Shown here piece by piece: positions 17,907 through 27,950 of a DNA stretch of 64,000 nucleotides. Within the stretch, counting starts at the first letter, position 1, and every line of letters begins with the position of its first letter. This DNA comes from CADEFX01 sp963840425 (GTDB taxonomy: Bacteria; Pseudomonadota; Alphaproteobacteria; Rhizobiales; Hyphomicrobiaceae). Location of the stretch: NCBI GenBank assembly GCA_963840425.1, contig CAWIYZ010000007.1:62001-126000 (forward strand), given 5' to 3'. The notes under the pieces were generated by a model. The model was not told the DNA's origin. It made no database searches and was given only the letters and a program-made list of their open reading frames with translations. The position numbers and the translations under genes are program-made.

Positions 17907-18884
17907 ATGCTCAATCGTCGCGAAGTCATCGGTCTCGGCCTCGGAGCTACGGCCGCTACGTTCTCCGTGCCATCTTTCGCCCAGACCTATCCGGATCGGC
18001 CAGTCAACCTGATCATCGCCGCGCCGGCTGGAGGGCTCACGGACGTCGGCGCCCGCATCTTGACAGCGGTTGCGGAGAAGCTGCTGGGTCAGCCTATCGT
18101 CGTTCTCAACAAACCCGGTGCCGGCGGCCAGGTGGGCTGGACCGAGATCGCGCGCTCCAAACCGGACGGCTACACCATCGGGTTCATCGTCATGCCGGGG
18201 ACGAATGCCGTGATCCTCGATCCCGAGCGCAAGGCGGTTTTCACCGAGAAGTCCTACGCACCTATCATCAATCATGTGGCCGACCCGGGCGTCATCTGGG
18301 TGCGCGCGGACAGCCCTTACAAGACCCTCAAGGACTTGCTCGAAGACGCAAAGCAAAAGCCCAACACCATACGCGCGGCGACCACGGGTATCCTCGGCGA
18401 CGATCACCTCAACATTCTCATGGCGGAAGAGGCCTATCCCGGCGCGGCATTCCGCATCGTTCACCTGGAGGGCAGCATCACGCAGCTCAAGGAGATCCTG
18501 GGCGGGAACATCGATGTCGCGTTCGACAATGTCGGATCCGTCGTCAAGCCGCTGAAAGCAGGGCAAGTGCGTGTGCTGGCGGTGACGGACAACATACGCA
18601 GCAAGTTCCTGCCCGATATACCGTGCACCGCTGAGCTCGGATACCCGACCATCATTTCGAGCTCGACGCGAGCCATCGTGGCGCCGGCCGGCACGCCGCA
18701 ACCCATGATCGCGAAGCTTGCCGACGCGTTTGCAAAGGCGATGGCCGATGCCGATCACGTCAAGCGTCTGGAGGAGCAGGGCCTCACCATCAAGCCGATG
18801 GTCGGCGAGGAGTTCGCCAAGTTTTATATCGAGGCACATGAGAAGGCGCGCAAGTACGTGGATTGGGCGCGCAAGCGGTCGTAG
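17907..18884 (+). CDS. tctC: Bug/TctC-family periplasmic solute receptor
   Basis: A 325-residue periplasmic receptor. The Tat-like leader MLNRREVIGLGLGATAATF ends near PSFAQ. Then come YPDRPVNLIIAAPAGGLTDV and NKPGAGGQVGW, the two Bug-family signatures around the ligand. The start at 17907 has CAGGAGG at 17892-17898. It is encoded 248 bases after tctA with dispersed palindromes in between, and most likely serves that TctBA permease. Confidence 0.9.
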   Translation: MLNRREVIGLGLGATAATFSVPSFAQTYPDRPVNLIIAAPAGGLTDVGARILTAVAEKLLGQPIVVLNKPGAGGQVGWTEIARSKPDGYTIGFIVMPGTNAVILDPERKAVFTEKSYAPIINHVADPGVIWVRADSPYKTLKDLLEDAKQKPNTIRAATTGILGDDHLNILMAEEAYPGAAFRIVHLEGSITQLKEILGGNIDVAFDNVGSVVKPLKAGQVRVLAVTDNIRSKFLPDIPCTAELGYPTIISSSTRAIVAPAGTPQPMIAKLADAFAKAMADADHVKRLEEQGLTIKPMVGEEFAKFYIEAHEKARKYVDWARKRS

Positions 18885-18889
18885 GGCGC

Positions 18890-18926
18890 AATCGCCTCAC
18901 GTGGAAGCAATCTCATGTGAGGCGAC
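18890..18926. repeat. palindromic element after tctC, copy of the tctA element
   Basis: ATCGCCTCACGTGGAAGC..CATGTGAGGCG forms an imperfect hairpin. It shares the core ATCGCCTCAC(A/G)TGGAAG with the element at 17668-17703, so tctC is bracketed by two copies. Confidence 0.6.
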
Positions 18927-18942
18927 TATAGAAATGGTCCGA

Positions 18943-20988
18943 TCAGGCTGCGTTCGAGGATCGCTCGGGGTGCGATGCCAGAATCACAGGCACCTCGCTT
19001 GCCACGGTGGCGCGGCCGAAGAGGAAGCCCTGAACCTCGGTGCAGCCTTCCAGGCGTGCGCCGGCCAGCTCCTCCTCGGTCTCCACCCCTTCCGCCGTGG
19101 TGGCAATGCCGAGGCTGCTGCCCAGGCCCGCAACCGCGCGGATGATGGCTAGCGAGTTCGCATCCTTCGACATGCTGGCGATGAAGGACCTGTCGATCTT
19201 GATCTTGTCGAACGGAAAGCTGCGCAGATAGCCCATGCTGGAATAGCCGGTGCCGAAGTCGTCCATTGCAACGCGGACGCCCAAGCCATGGAGCTGATGC
19301 AGGATCGGCAGCGTGGTCGCATGCTCGGTCAAGAGCACTCCTTCTGTAATTTCCAGCTCGAGCCGATTGGGAGCAAGTCCCGAGGAGGCCAGAGCTTGAA
19401 GGACGACATCCACCAGGCCCGTATTGCGGAACTGTACGGGCGAGACATTGACCGCAACCTTGACGTCACTTCGCCATGTGGCGGCATCCCGGCAGGCCTG
19501 GCGCAGGACCCATGCGCCGAGCGGCACGATCAGACCGATCTCCTCGGCGAGGGCAAGAAAGTCGGCCGGCGCCAGCAGCCCGCGCTGCGGATGGCGCCAG
19601 CGCAAGAGCGCCTCGAAGCAGGTCACCGTGTTCTTTGCGATATCGACGATCGGCTGATAGTGAACCTCGAACTGACCCTCGCGCAGGGCTGAGCGCAGAT
19701 CCAGCTCGAGCAGGCGCCGCATCTGCATAAGCGCGTCCATTCCCGGCTCGAAGAAGCGGGAACGTCCCCGTCCCTCACTCTTGGCGCGGTAGAGCGCAAG
19801 GTCGGCGTTCTTGAGCAACTCCTCGGGGCAGGTGCCATCGCCGGGGCTCACGGCAACGCCGACGCTCGCACCAATGACGACCTGATGGCCATCGATCTCA
19901 TAGGGTGCACCGAGTGCTTCGACGATCCGATCCGCCAGCTTCGTGGCCGCCGCAGGCTGGCCGGAGGCCACTTGCGCCACGGCGAACTCGTCACCGCCGA
20001 AGCGCGCGATCGTATCCGTGCGGCGGACGAGGCCACTCAGGCGCGCGGCCACGAGCTGCAGCAACGCATCCCCGACCGGATGGCCGAGCGTGTCGTTGAC
20101 GTGCTTGAACCTGTCGAGGTCGAGGCAGAGGACGGCCACGCGCTCATTCTTCTGGTCCAGGGCCTGCTCGATCTTCTCCTTGAACAGGTTGCGGTTCGGC
20201 AGATCCGTCAGGGCATCGTGCCGGGCCATATGGTGGATACGGGCCTCGGCCTTGCGCCGATCCGTGACGTCCTCATGGGTGCCGACCCAGCCTCCGCCAT
20301 CGATGGGGTGATGGATGATGCTGATGGCGCGCCCATCATCGAGCTCGACGATGCGGAGATTCGTCTCCCTCTGCTCCACCAGTTTCAGAATCCGTTCGAT
20401 GTACTCCTCGCGGTCGGTGCCTTCGAAGCTGCCGGCCTGCAGGCGGTACACCAGCATGTCGCGAAGGTGCGTGCCGCGGGTCATCACGTGACGGGGGAGG
20501 CCATACATCTCGCGGTATCGATCGTTGCCGACGATGAGCCGCTTTGTTGCGTCGAACATGACGAGTCCGATCGGCATGTTGTTGACGGCGGTATCGAGGT
20601 GCCTGCGCTCACGCTCAGCTGTCTCGGTCAAGCGCCGGCTATGGGCCCGCTCGCGCTGCATGTTGCGGATGCTGAGGGCAACGAACCAGCCGAACAGCGG
20701 TGTCAGGAACAGGGGGACGAGTACGGCGAGGGCAACGTGGTCGCGGTAGTTGGGTGCCTCGACAAGAACGTCATAAACGCCGGCAATGGTCCCTGACACG
20801 ACAGTGCAGCAAAAGGTTGCAAGCGCCGTGATACGCCAAATGCCGATGCGATCCAGAATATCCGGCGTGTCGGAGGCTTCGTCCTTGGAAGCCACCGATG
20901 CAAAGACCCAGCTTCGAGCCGATTCCAGCCCTGCACCGGCACGCACAGCGGCCAGCGCTCGCGCCACGGCGCGCCTCCAGCCAGACAT
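18943..20988 (-). CDS. membrane PAS-GGDEF-EAL protein (c-di-GMP synthesis and breakdown)
   Basis: A 681-residue signalling protein. Two membrane helices (about residues 50-107) are followed by a short coil, a PAS domain with LVMFDATKRLIVGN, a diguanylate cyclase domain and a phosphodiesterase domain. The cyclase site reads RFGGDEFAV, and RRTD five residues before it forms an inhibitory c-di-GMP site. The phosphodiesterase site reads EALLRW, with NVSPVQF, ELEITEG, DDFGTGYSS and KIDRSFI all present. Both domains therefore look active. It sits next to the pilus genes and is a candidate controller of attachment. Confidence 0.93.
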   Translation of the reverse strand: MSGWRRAVARALAAVRAGAGLESARSWVFASVASKDEASDTPDILDRIGIWRITALATFCCTVVSGTIAGVYDVLVEAPNYRDHVALAVLVPLFLTPLFGWFVALSIRNMQRERAHSRRLTETAERERRHLDTAVNNMPIGLVMFDATKRLIVGNDRYREMYGLPRHVMTRGTHLRDMLVYRLQAGSFEGTDREEYIERILKLVEQRETNLRIVELDDGRAISIIHHPIDGGGWVGTHEDVTDRRKAEARIHHMARHDALTDLPNRNLFKEKIEQALDQKNERVAVLCLDLDRFKHVNDTLGHPVGDALLQLVAARLSGLVRRTDTIARFGGDEFAVAQVASGQPAAATKLADRIVEALGAPYEIDGHQVVIGASVGVAVSPGDGTCPEELLKNADLALYRAKSEGRGRSRFFEPGMDALMQMRRLLELDLRSALREGQFEVHYQPIVDIAKNTVTCFEALLRWRHPQRGLLAPADFLALAEEIGLIVPLGAWVLRQACRDAATWRSDVKVAVNVSPVQFRNTGLVDVVLQALASSGLAPNRLELEITEGVLLTEHATTLPILHQLHGLGVRVAMDDFGTGYSSMGYLRSFPFDKIKIDRSFIASMSKDANSLAIIRAVAGLGSSLGIATTAEGVETEEELAGARLEGCTEVQGFLFGRATVASEVPVILASHPERSSNAA

Positions 20989-21128
20989 GCCGCCCCATAG
21001 CCCCCCAAATCATCCCCACGGATGAAATCTATAGGCACGAACGCTTAACGAAGGGTCACGACTCTCGGAGGCGATCGTTGCTACCGGCCCGGGGCCAGCG
21101 GCCTCATTGAACGGACTGCCGCCTCGGC

Positions 21129-21638
21129 TCAGCCAAGGCCGAATACCCGGGGCGCGAACAGGAGGGCGGTGGCGCCGATCGCGACGCCATAGGGGCATTG
21201 GCCGAGCCGTGCCAGCTCAATGATCCGGCGCACCACGATGGTTTGTCCCCAGGGATCGACTGCGCTCGGAAAGCTGCGGACGATCATCAAAGTTATGGCC
21301 AGCATGGCGCCGAGCAGCGACATGACCACGAGGAATTCGGGGGCCGTAGCGGGGCCGAGCCAGAGCATGAGCGCGGCGAGCAGCTTGATGTCGCCTCCGC
21401 CCATCCAGTCGGCGACAAAGAAGATCAGCGATATCAGGAAAATGATGACGGCGAGGAGGACGTGCGCGGGAATGCGGTCGACGCCCAGGTGGGCCAGGGC
21501 GAACAATGGAAACGCCGCGGCCAGCGCGACCGGGATCCAGTTCGGAATGATGAGCCGGCGCAGATCGGAGACGATCGCGTAGGACACACAGAAGACGTAG
21601 ACGACTTGTGTCAGGATCACGAGAGCTGCTGCTGTCAC
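21129..21638 (-). CDS. cpaA: prepilin peptidase CpaA/TadV
   Basis: A 169-residue membrane aspartic protease that cleaves the Flp pilin leader. Two catalytic Asp motifs are visible: SDLRRLIIPNW after the first helix and GGGDIKLLAA in the middle. The N-terminal zinc-binding domain of type IV peptidases is absent, as usual for TadV. It lies 16 bases downstream of tadG on the same strand. Confidence 0.93.
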   Translation of the reverse strand: MTAAALVILTQVVYVFCVSYAIVSDLRRLIIPNWIPVALAAAFPLFALAHLGVDRIPAHVLLAVIIFLISLIFFVADWMGGGDIKLLAALMLWLGPATAPEFLVVMSLLGAMLAITLMIVRSFPSAVDPWGQTIVVRRIIELARLGQCPYGVAIGATALLFAPRVFGLG

Positions 21639-21654
21639 GCGCTTTCCTCCGGCG

Positions 21655-23260
21655 TCATCGCGTCAACCGCAACTGATTGATGCCCATGGCGATGTTGGCG
21701 AACGCGCCACTCAGCTGCTCGGGCGTGGGCACGTCGTAGTAGCACTGATTGCCGGGGCATGCCGACGGCGGTGTGGCGCAGTTGCGCAGCAGATTCTGCG
21801 CGTCAGCCTCCCCGGCCATAGCGAAGCTGATGGTGTAGAGGTAGATGTCCTGGGTTTGCGGATTGCCGTCCTTGTCGGCCTTGATGTTGTCGCAGAGCGT
21901 CGCGGTCTTGGCGTCGAGCGCCTGACGCGTTTGCGAGCCGTCTGCGGGGCCGATGTGGCCCGATGCAGCGTAGCCGTAGGCCGAATAGAACGAATGGTTG
22001 TGTCCGTTGGCGGCTTCGACCTGGTTGCGGCCGTCGGTCAGCAGGATGAGAACCTTCGTGATGTTCGGATCGCCATAAGGCGCGCCCTCCGTGTAAGGAG
22101 GCGTTGGTGACAGTGCGCGCCAGCCCCAGGCCAGGCCTTCGGGAATGACGGTGTTGCCGGAGGCCGCCATGGCGTGTGATCGCCGCCGCGATGACGCTCT
22201 TGTCGTTAGTCAGCGGTTGGATCGGGCGGGGCACGCAATTGTAGTTGGGCCCCTGCGGCGGGTTGCGAGCGAGGTTGGCGTTCGAGATCAGCGCGCCGAT
22301 GTACTTGAGTGCGTTGCGCTGCTTGGCAACGTTGTCGCCCGAAATCAGAGTGTCGTCGACGTAGTTATTGGTGTAGCCGCCACTCGGACCGTTTCCGGCA
22401 CCTGGCTCGTCGGGTGCGAAGTAGGGCACGAACAACGTCTCTCCGACAGCGAGATTGGGTGGCTCATCGGTCAAGTCGTAACCATTGGGGCCCGTCCGTG
22501 CGCGCACGCAGCCACCCCATCCGACATTTAAAATCTGCCCGACCAGGCCCAGCAGCGTCTGGCCTACGGGAAGATTGATGTCCTCGAGCTGCAATGAGGA
22601 AAGCCCAGCCTCATCGAGCCAGCCGCTGCCGATCTTGTCGATACCGACATTGACCGCACCCGAGAACGGCACCAGTCCGACCTTGACGGTGTCCGACACC
22701 GTGTCGGCGCCGAACAGGAGATTGACGAGCTCGTTGGCTGCCACCTTGAGCTTGTCGAATTTCGCGGCGCAACTCGGCTGGCACATCGATCCGGTGTTGT
22801 CGAGCGCCAGCACCACCTCGAGCTTGCGCTGTGCGCGCGCCACCTGCGTGCTGATGCGCACGTCGAGCGTGGCCACGTTGAGCACCTTCAGGAATGTCGT
22901 CTCCATCTGCGCGTGCACGGTGACGCCGACCTGGCTGATCGACGACGTGACCGAGAAGCTCTGCAGATGGCTCAAGCCTTCGTCGCGATAGTGCGCGCGG
23001 ATGAAGGCCTCGGCCATCGCGTTCGCTTCATCGGCCGTCAGGTTCGGCCGCGTGCCGACGGCGAGCGCGGCTGCATCGGCGGCGTTGATGAGCCTCTGCT
23101 TGACCAACAGGAAGCGGCTGAGATCGATGCCTACAGCCACGACGGCCAACAGAGGCACGAGAAAAACCGTGAAAAGCAGAAGCGCTGCACCGCGCCGGTC
23201 CCCCGCCAGCCGGCCGAGCGCCGCAATACGCAAGCGTCGCATAAACTTCCCCCGTCCCAC
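21655..23260 (-). CDS. tadG: TadG-like pilus protein with von Willebrand factor A domain, one frameshift
   Basis: This is a pseudopilin-like membrane protein with a large secreted region. The N-terminus has GDRRGAALLLFTVFLVPLL, a TadE/G-type helix with an RG-A junction. A von Willebrand A domain follows, with metal-site residues in LALDNTGSM and LLTDGRNQ. The last third (21655-22170) is in another frame: after ...IAAAIT one base must be dropped at about 22170 to continue as MAASGNTVIPEG. The joined protein has about 535 residues and ends in the family tail AFANIAMGINQLRL. It probably anchors or assembles pili at the outer surface. Confidence 0.85.
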
Positions 23261-23434
23261 GCACTACAATCGGCGAGCCTGCGTCCCCACACGGATCGCC
23301 AAAGACACGGACGCATGAAACATAAGCGCGATAGGCAATCTACTCAACACGAATGATCCGCCGTCTGAGACTTTGCGCTTTTTGCCGTGGCAGTTTAGTT
23401 ATGGGCGATCCGAACAGGTTTTGCGTCATCCGCG

Positions 23435-23965
23435 ATGGAGTCCATGTCGGAGTGCTCGAACGTTTTTGGTCGATGTGTCGCACGCTGTGCCCGGCAGCTC
23501 CGCCGCGATCGGCGTGGGGCGACGCTGGTCGAGTTCTCGCTGATCGCCTTTCCCTTGCTGATCCTGCTGTTCGGCACCTTCGAGGTCGGCTTCATCTACT
23601 GGGCCAACCAGGAGCTCGATAACGCTACCAGAGACGCCGCCCGTCTGGTCCGGACCGGCGAGGCGCAGGCGCGCAACCTCAATCAGGCGCAACTCAAGAC
23701 CGAAGTGTGCAGCCGCACGGCGATCCTCGTGGGATGCGCATCACGGCTCAGATTGGACGTTCGCAGTGCGCCGAGCTTCGATGCCATTACGCCGCCTGAA
23801 CCCAGCAACGGCAGCGGTGGACTGAAAGATGACGGCGAGTTCAGCTACGCGCCGGGCGTGGGCAACGACGTTGTCCTGGTATCGGCGTTTTTCGACTGGA
23901 AGCTGCTGTTGTCGAGCACCACCATCATTCGCGCGGCCACGCCGGCGCGCAACGAGCCCTTCTGA
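23435..23965 (+). CDS. tadE: TadE-family pseudopilin
   Basis: A 176-residue protein with one N-terminal helix. RRDRRGATLVEFSLIAFPLLILLFGTFE is the prepilin-like cleavage and hydrophobic segment, with Glu at position +5 after the cleavage Gly. The rest is periplasmic. It is divergent from tadG across a 174-base gap that probably holds two promoters, and is followed by the tadF-like gene after six bases. Confidence 0.88.
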   Translation: MESMSECSNVFGRCVARCARQLRRDRRGATLVEFSLIAFPLLILLFGTFEVGFIYWANQELDNATRDAARLVRTGEAQARNLNQAQLKTEVCSRTAILVGCASRLRLDVRSAPSFDAITPPEPSNGSGGLKDDGEFSYAPGVGNDVVLVSAFFDWKLLLSSTTIIRAATPARNEPF

Positions 23966-23971
23966 GGCGCC

Positions 23972-24544
23972 ATGAGCCTGCAACGCGCATCATCCGACCG
24001 CAATTGGCTGTGCCGCCTCGGCGCGAAGGTCGGCCGCGACCGTTCCGGCCAGGCGCTGGTCGAGGCGGCGCTGGTATTTCCTATCCTCATCAGCCTGTTC
24101 CTCGGTGTTTCGGAATTCTCGGAGGGCTTCACGCTCAAGCGGCGGCTGGAGATCGCTGCCAATACGTCCGCCGATCTCATCGCGCGCGTGCGATCGCTGC
24201 GCACGGCGGAGCTGAATGCGATCAAGCCCATGATCGACGAGATTATCAAACCGTTTCCCAATTCGACACTGGGTCTCGTCATGACCAGCGTGGTGGCCGA
24301 CGAGACGAACACGACGCGCGTGGTCTGGAGCCATGCGCAAGGCTCCGGCGTCAGCGCACGCGCCGAGGGCGCGGCAGTCGTGCTGCCGGCCGGCCTCACG
24401 GAGCCCAATACGAGCATTATTCTTGCAGAGGTGAGATACGTTTTCCGGTCGACGCTCGGGAGCATGATCGTCGGCGATATTCCATTCCAGGCAGAAGCTT
24501 ACATGCGCCCCCGGCTTTCCACCGAAGTCGAGAAACTGGATTAG
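23972..24544 (+). CDS. tadF: TadE/TadF-like pseudopilin
   Basis: A 190-residue protein with the same plan as the preceding gene: GRDRSGQALVEAALVFPILISLFLG near the N-terminus, then a mostly beta-rich periplasmic domain. TadE and TadF are minor pilins needed for Flp pilus assembly. The assignment as TadF rather than a second TadE rests on gene order only. Confidence 0.8.
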   Translation: MSLQRASSDRNWLCRLGAKVGRDRSGQALVEAALVFPILISLFLGVSEFSEGFTLKRRLEIAANTSADLIARVRSLRTAELNAIKPMIDEIIKPFPNSTLGLVMTSVVADETNTTRVVWSHAQGSGVSARAEGAAVVLPAGLTEPNTSIILAEVRYVFRSTLGSMIVGDIPFQAEAYMRPRLSTEVEKLD

Positions 24545-25142
24545 GCGGGTAACTGCCTCGAGCAGGGAATGCGCTCTGCGAAGGGTTTAGCTGCTTCGCG
24601 TTTCTCCAGCGTGCATTCGATAATGTGAAACATGCCGGGAGCCATTCTTCCCGCCGCATGCTCAAATCCGCTTGACGGTGCGAAATGCTGCCGAATGTGT
24701 ACGCTCCGAGCCATGGATTGGACACGCGCGAGCCACCGTCTCGCCATTTTCCACGCGTCGTGACATTCCCGCCACGGAGCAATTGCTCTACCTCCTACGA
24801 CGCAGTCCGACGCATGCTCACAGTCACATGAGCGAGTTCTGGCAAGCATCTGTTCGGCAGTTGTTTTTCGTACTGGCAGCTATCGTTTCTTTGCTGCGCC
24901 GAAAACCATCGCACGTTACGTCTTTCGGTGGCGGCACCGACATCTGCGCGGCCTGAGTAGAAGCCTGCGGCCGCATTGTGCGCTGCTGAAGTCTGTGGAC
25001 AGACGGCCCGCTTTTGCATCATGTGGATAACCTGTTGAAGATCGAATTCGCGGGATCGACAACAGGTTGTTGCAGTGTGTTGGGGCAGCCAGGGCCGTTT
25101 CGGAAAACCAAAGGCCCAATTCGCGTGTGGGGAGTTTTGCGT
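24545..25142. other. 598-base intergenic region before flp
   Basis: I see no convincing gene here. The short open frames on both strands lack ribosome sites and family patterns. The base composition is less GC-rich than that of the neighbouring genes, and the region holds the inverted repeat at 25029-25068. It is probably the regulatory region of the flp-cpa operon. Confidence 0.5.
25029..25068. promoter_or_regulatory. 9-base inverted repeat upstream of flp, candidate operator
   Basis: AACCTGTTG (25029-25037) and CAACAGGTT (25060-25068) are perfect inverted copies with 22 bases between them, 75 bases before the flp start. The spacing puts the two centres 31 bases apart, about three helical turns, as for a dimer or tetramer binding site. 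The regulator is unknown. Confidence 0.45.
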
Positions 25143-25364
25143 ATGCGTAAGACAGTCAAAGACGTGGCCGTCAGGCTCTGGAAAGACGAGCGTGGCGCAT
25201 CGCTTTTGGAGTACTCGATACTCATAGGTCTCATAACCGTGGGCGTGGTTGCATCCGTAACCGCCGTCGGCACGTGGGCCGGCGGCAGGTGGACCGCCCT
25301 GAGAGGCGGCGCTCGGCGTCTGAGGCGGGGCAACGCCCGGGTGACAATCCTAAAGATGCAATAG
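25143..25364 (+). CDS. flp: Flp-family type IVb pilin
   Basis: A 73-residue pilin precursor. The leader ends with KDERG, and the mature chain begins ASLLEYSILIGLITVGVVAS, with the Glu at +5 and Tyr at +6 typical of Flp pilins. After the helix comes GTWAGGRWTAL, where most Flp proteins stop within a few residues. This one continues with an arginine-rich tail (GGARRLRRGNARVTILKMQ), which may result from a frameshift near the end. The start at 25143 follows a GGGGAG sequence. Confidence 0.85.
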   Translation: MRKTVKDVAVRLWKDERGASLLEYSILIGLITVGVVASVTAVGTWAGGRWTALRGGARRLRRGNARVTILKMQ

Positions 25365-25453
25365 CGGGACCAAGTGTGGACGGAATTTCTCACGCCGCAT
25401 CGTGATGCGCGGACGTGACAGTTCTACCTGCGGGGGACGTGGGGGGTGGGGCC

Positions 25454-26417
25454 GTGCGGGTCAGCACCATCGGGATGTTGCTGGGAGCAGCGGCTTGTGC
25501 AGCCGCTGCGGCCCTCCTTACCAAGTCGTGGCTCGTGGCGACGTGGTGCAGCAGTCTGTTGTGCGCCAGGAGACGACCCCTTCTCATCGCCATGCTGACG
25601 GTCGTCGTGGCCACCGCGCCTTTGAAATTCGGCACGACGCTGTCGGCCGACATGCTAGCGGAGGTGCCCTGGCCGGCGGGCTCGATTCCGCGGGCTCGTT
25701 CTCGAACAAGGCAGCCCTGATCGGGGCCGGCGGGCCGCGTGTGGTGGTGACGGCCATCGCCAAGCACGAGCCGATTTTTGCATCCAAGATTTCAGCGCCC
25801 GGTCAGCGGCCGTCACTGTCGCTGATGATCGAGGACGGCAACAAGGCCGTCACGATCAGGGTCGACGACGTTCTCGGCGTCGCCGGCTTCGTGCAGCCGG
25901 ACGATCGCGTCGACGTGCTGCTGACACGCGCGGATCGCAGGACGGCGGCCGGGACCGGGGTCGAGCCTACACCGACCTGCTGCTGCAGGATACGCGCGTG
26001 CTCGCCATCGACCAACTCGCCGATCGCAATACGCAGGCCAAGCCGGTCAAGACCGTGACGCTGGAGGTCGGCACCGAGGACGCGCAGAAGCTCGTTCTCG
26101 CCGCCTCTGTCGGCCAGCTCTCGCTGGCCTTGCGTGGCGCTGGCTCGGCGCGCGTCGGCGAGGCACGGCGCATCGGGCTCGAAGATCTGCCGAGCTCGCC
26201 ACGTCAGCCGGATGCGGCGCCGGTGCAGGAGGAGCAGGATCGCGGGCCCACCGTCACGGTGATCCGGGGCGTCACGGAGCGCAAGCAATACGATGTGTCG
26301 TTGGAGGCAAGGCGATCGATGCTGGAGCTGCTGGCGGCCGATGAAAAGGTGAAGGCGGCCGTGGTGCGAGTCGAACGGGACAAGACGGAGGATGCCGCGG
26401 CACCGCAGCCGAGGTGA
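25454..26417 (+). CDS. cpaB: Flp pilus assembly protein CpaB/RcpC, two frameshifts
   Basis: This protein has an N-terminal membrane helix (VRVSTIGMLLGAAACAAAAALL) from a GTG at 25454, then the SAF domain and the CpaB core. Family motifs occur in three frames: VVVATAPLKFGTTLSADML; then KAALIGAGGPRVVVTAIA with KAVTIRVDDVLGVAGFVQPD; then TRVLAIDQLADR with VTLEVGTEDAQKLVLAA. The frames change at about 25690 and about 25970. The total of about 321 residues is normal. CpaB works with the secretin CpaC at the outer membrane. Confidence 0.8.
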
Positions 26418-26497
26418 GTGAGCGCACGAGCGGAAATCCGCCGGGCGCAGTTTCGATTATTGGGATTTGGGTCGGGGGACCGAGTGATGTTTGGTGC

Positions 26498-27950
26498 ATG
26501 GTTTTTGGGACTGCTGTGTCTGCGTCAGCGAAGAGCCGTCAAGCGTCGGCACTTCTGCTCGCCGCGATGGCTCTGGTGCTGTTTGTCTTCTACGCCGGCC
26601 GATGCGAGCAGCCCGATCCGCCAGCTCGTGACCAACGGCAATCTGGTTCATCTGCAAGTTACCGTAGACAAGGCCGAGACCGTCGCCACGGACCGCGACT
26701 TCTCCGACGTGCTGGTCGGCAACGCGCAAACGGCCGACATCGTCGCGCTGACGAGCAAGACGCTTTATATCCTGGGCAAGAAAGTCGGCACGACCAGCAT
26801 CTCGCTGCTCAGCGCCGACAAGCGCGTGATGGGGGTCATCAGCGTCGAGGTCACATACGATCTGGAAGGTCTGAGAAGCCGGCTGCGCGAGCACGTGCCC
26901 AATAGCGACATCACCGTCAGCTCGATCGGCGGCAAGGTGCTGCTCACCGGCGTCGTGCGCGATTCCGTAGCCTTGTCGCGAGCCCTGGCGATCGCCGAGC
27001 AGGTGGCGCCGCAAGCGATCACCAATGCGTTGAGCGTGCGCAGCTCCCAGCAGGTGCTGCTGGAGGTCCGCTTCGTCGAGGCTGACCGGGAGACCTCGCG
27101 CGAGATCGGCGTCGGCTGGGACGTGTTCGGCAAGCACATCAATGCCGCCACCGGCATATCGGGCTTCACGGCAGGTGGCGTGCCCCTCTTTGGACTGGCC
27201 TCCAACAGCGTGCCGTTCGGCGCCGCCATCGCCCGTCTGCTCGACAACGGTACCAAGGCCGACGTCATCGTGCAGGCGCTGGAGAAGCGCGGGCTGGCAC
27301 GGCGTCTGGCCGAGCCCAATCTCGTCGCGCTGTCGGGTGACACCGCAAGTTTCCTGGCGGGTGGAGAGTTTCCGTTTCCCGTGCAGGCCGAGGACAACAA
27401 GATCACTGTCGAGTTCAAGAAGTTCGGCGTCGGCCTCGCCTTCACGCCGACGGTGCTCGCGGATGGCCTCATCAACATCAAGATCGAGCCGGAGGTGAGC
27501 GAGCTCGACCCGACATCGTCGCTGCGCGTCGGTGGTGTGGAGATCCCGAGCCTGATCGTGCGGCGGGCGCAAACCACCATCGAGCTGCGCGATGGGCAGA
27601 GCTTCGCCATCGCCGGCCTCATCCACGCCACGAACTTCAAGAACCAGCGCCAGCTGCCGTGGATCGGCGACGTCCCTGTGCTCGGCACGCTGTTCCGCAG
27701 TGCCTCGTTCCAGAAGAAGGAGACGGACCTCGTCATCATTGTCACGCCGCGCCTCGTCAAGCCGAAGCAACCGGGCGAGAAGCTGGTGACGCCGCTCGAC
27801 GGCCGGGTCTCGAGCAACGATCCCGAGTTCTTCCTCAAGGGCGAGCAGGAGCGCAAGATCGGCAAGCCGCAGCCCGAGCATGGGCACATTCTCGATCTGG
27901 TCGCGCAGAGCCCCATCAACGGCGATCTGAAGAAAGGTCCGCAGAAATGA
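26498..27950 (+). CDS. cpaC: outer-membrane secretin CpaC/RcpA, frameshift in signal peptide
   Basis: This is the outer-membrane channel of the Flp pilus. A pilus_cpaC N-terminal domain (LVHLQVTVDKAETV) and a BON-like segment (SSIGGKVLLTGVVRD) precede the secretin domain, with VLLEVRFVEADR, LAEPNLVALSGDTASFLAGGE and DLVIIVTPRLV. The hydrophobic signal segment ALLLAAMALVLFVFYA is in a different frame from the mature part. They join after about 26600 to give YAGADASSPIRQ. The ATG at 26498 suits that frame; a GTG at 26414 overlapping the cpaB stop is the alternative. The mature domain is intact. Confidence 0.85.

Noticed and set aside
24541..24956. Small open frames in the region before flp
   Set aside because: No ribosome site, no family pattern and overlapping frames on both strands.
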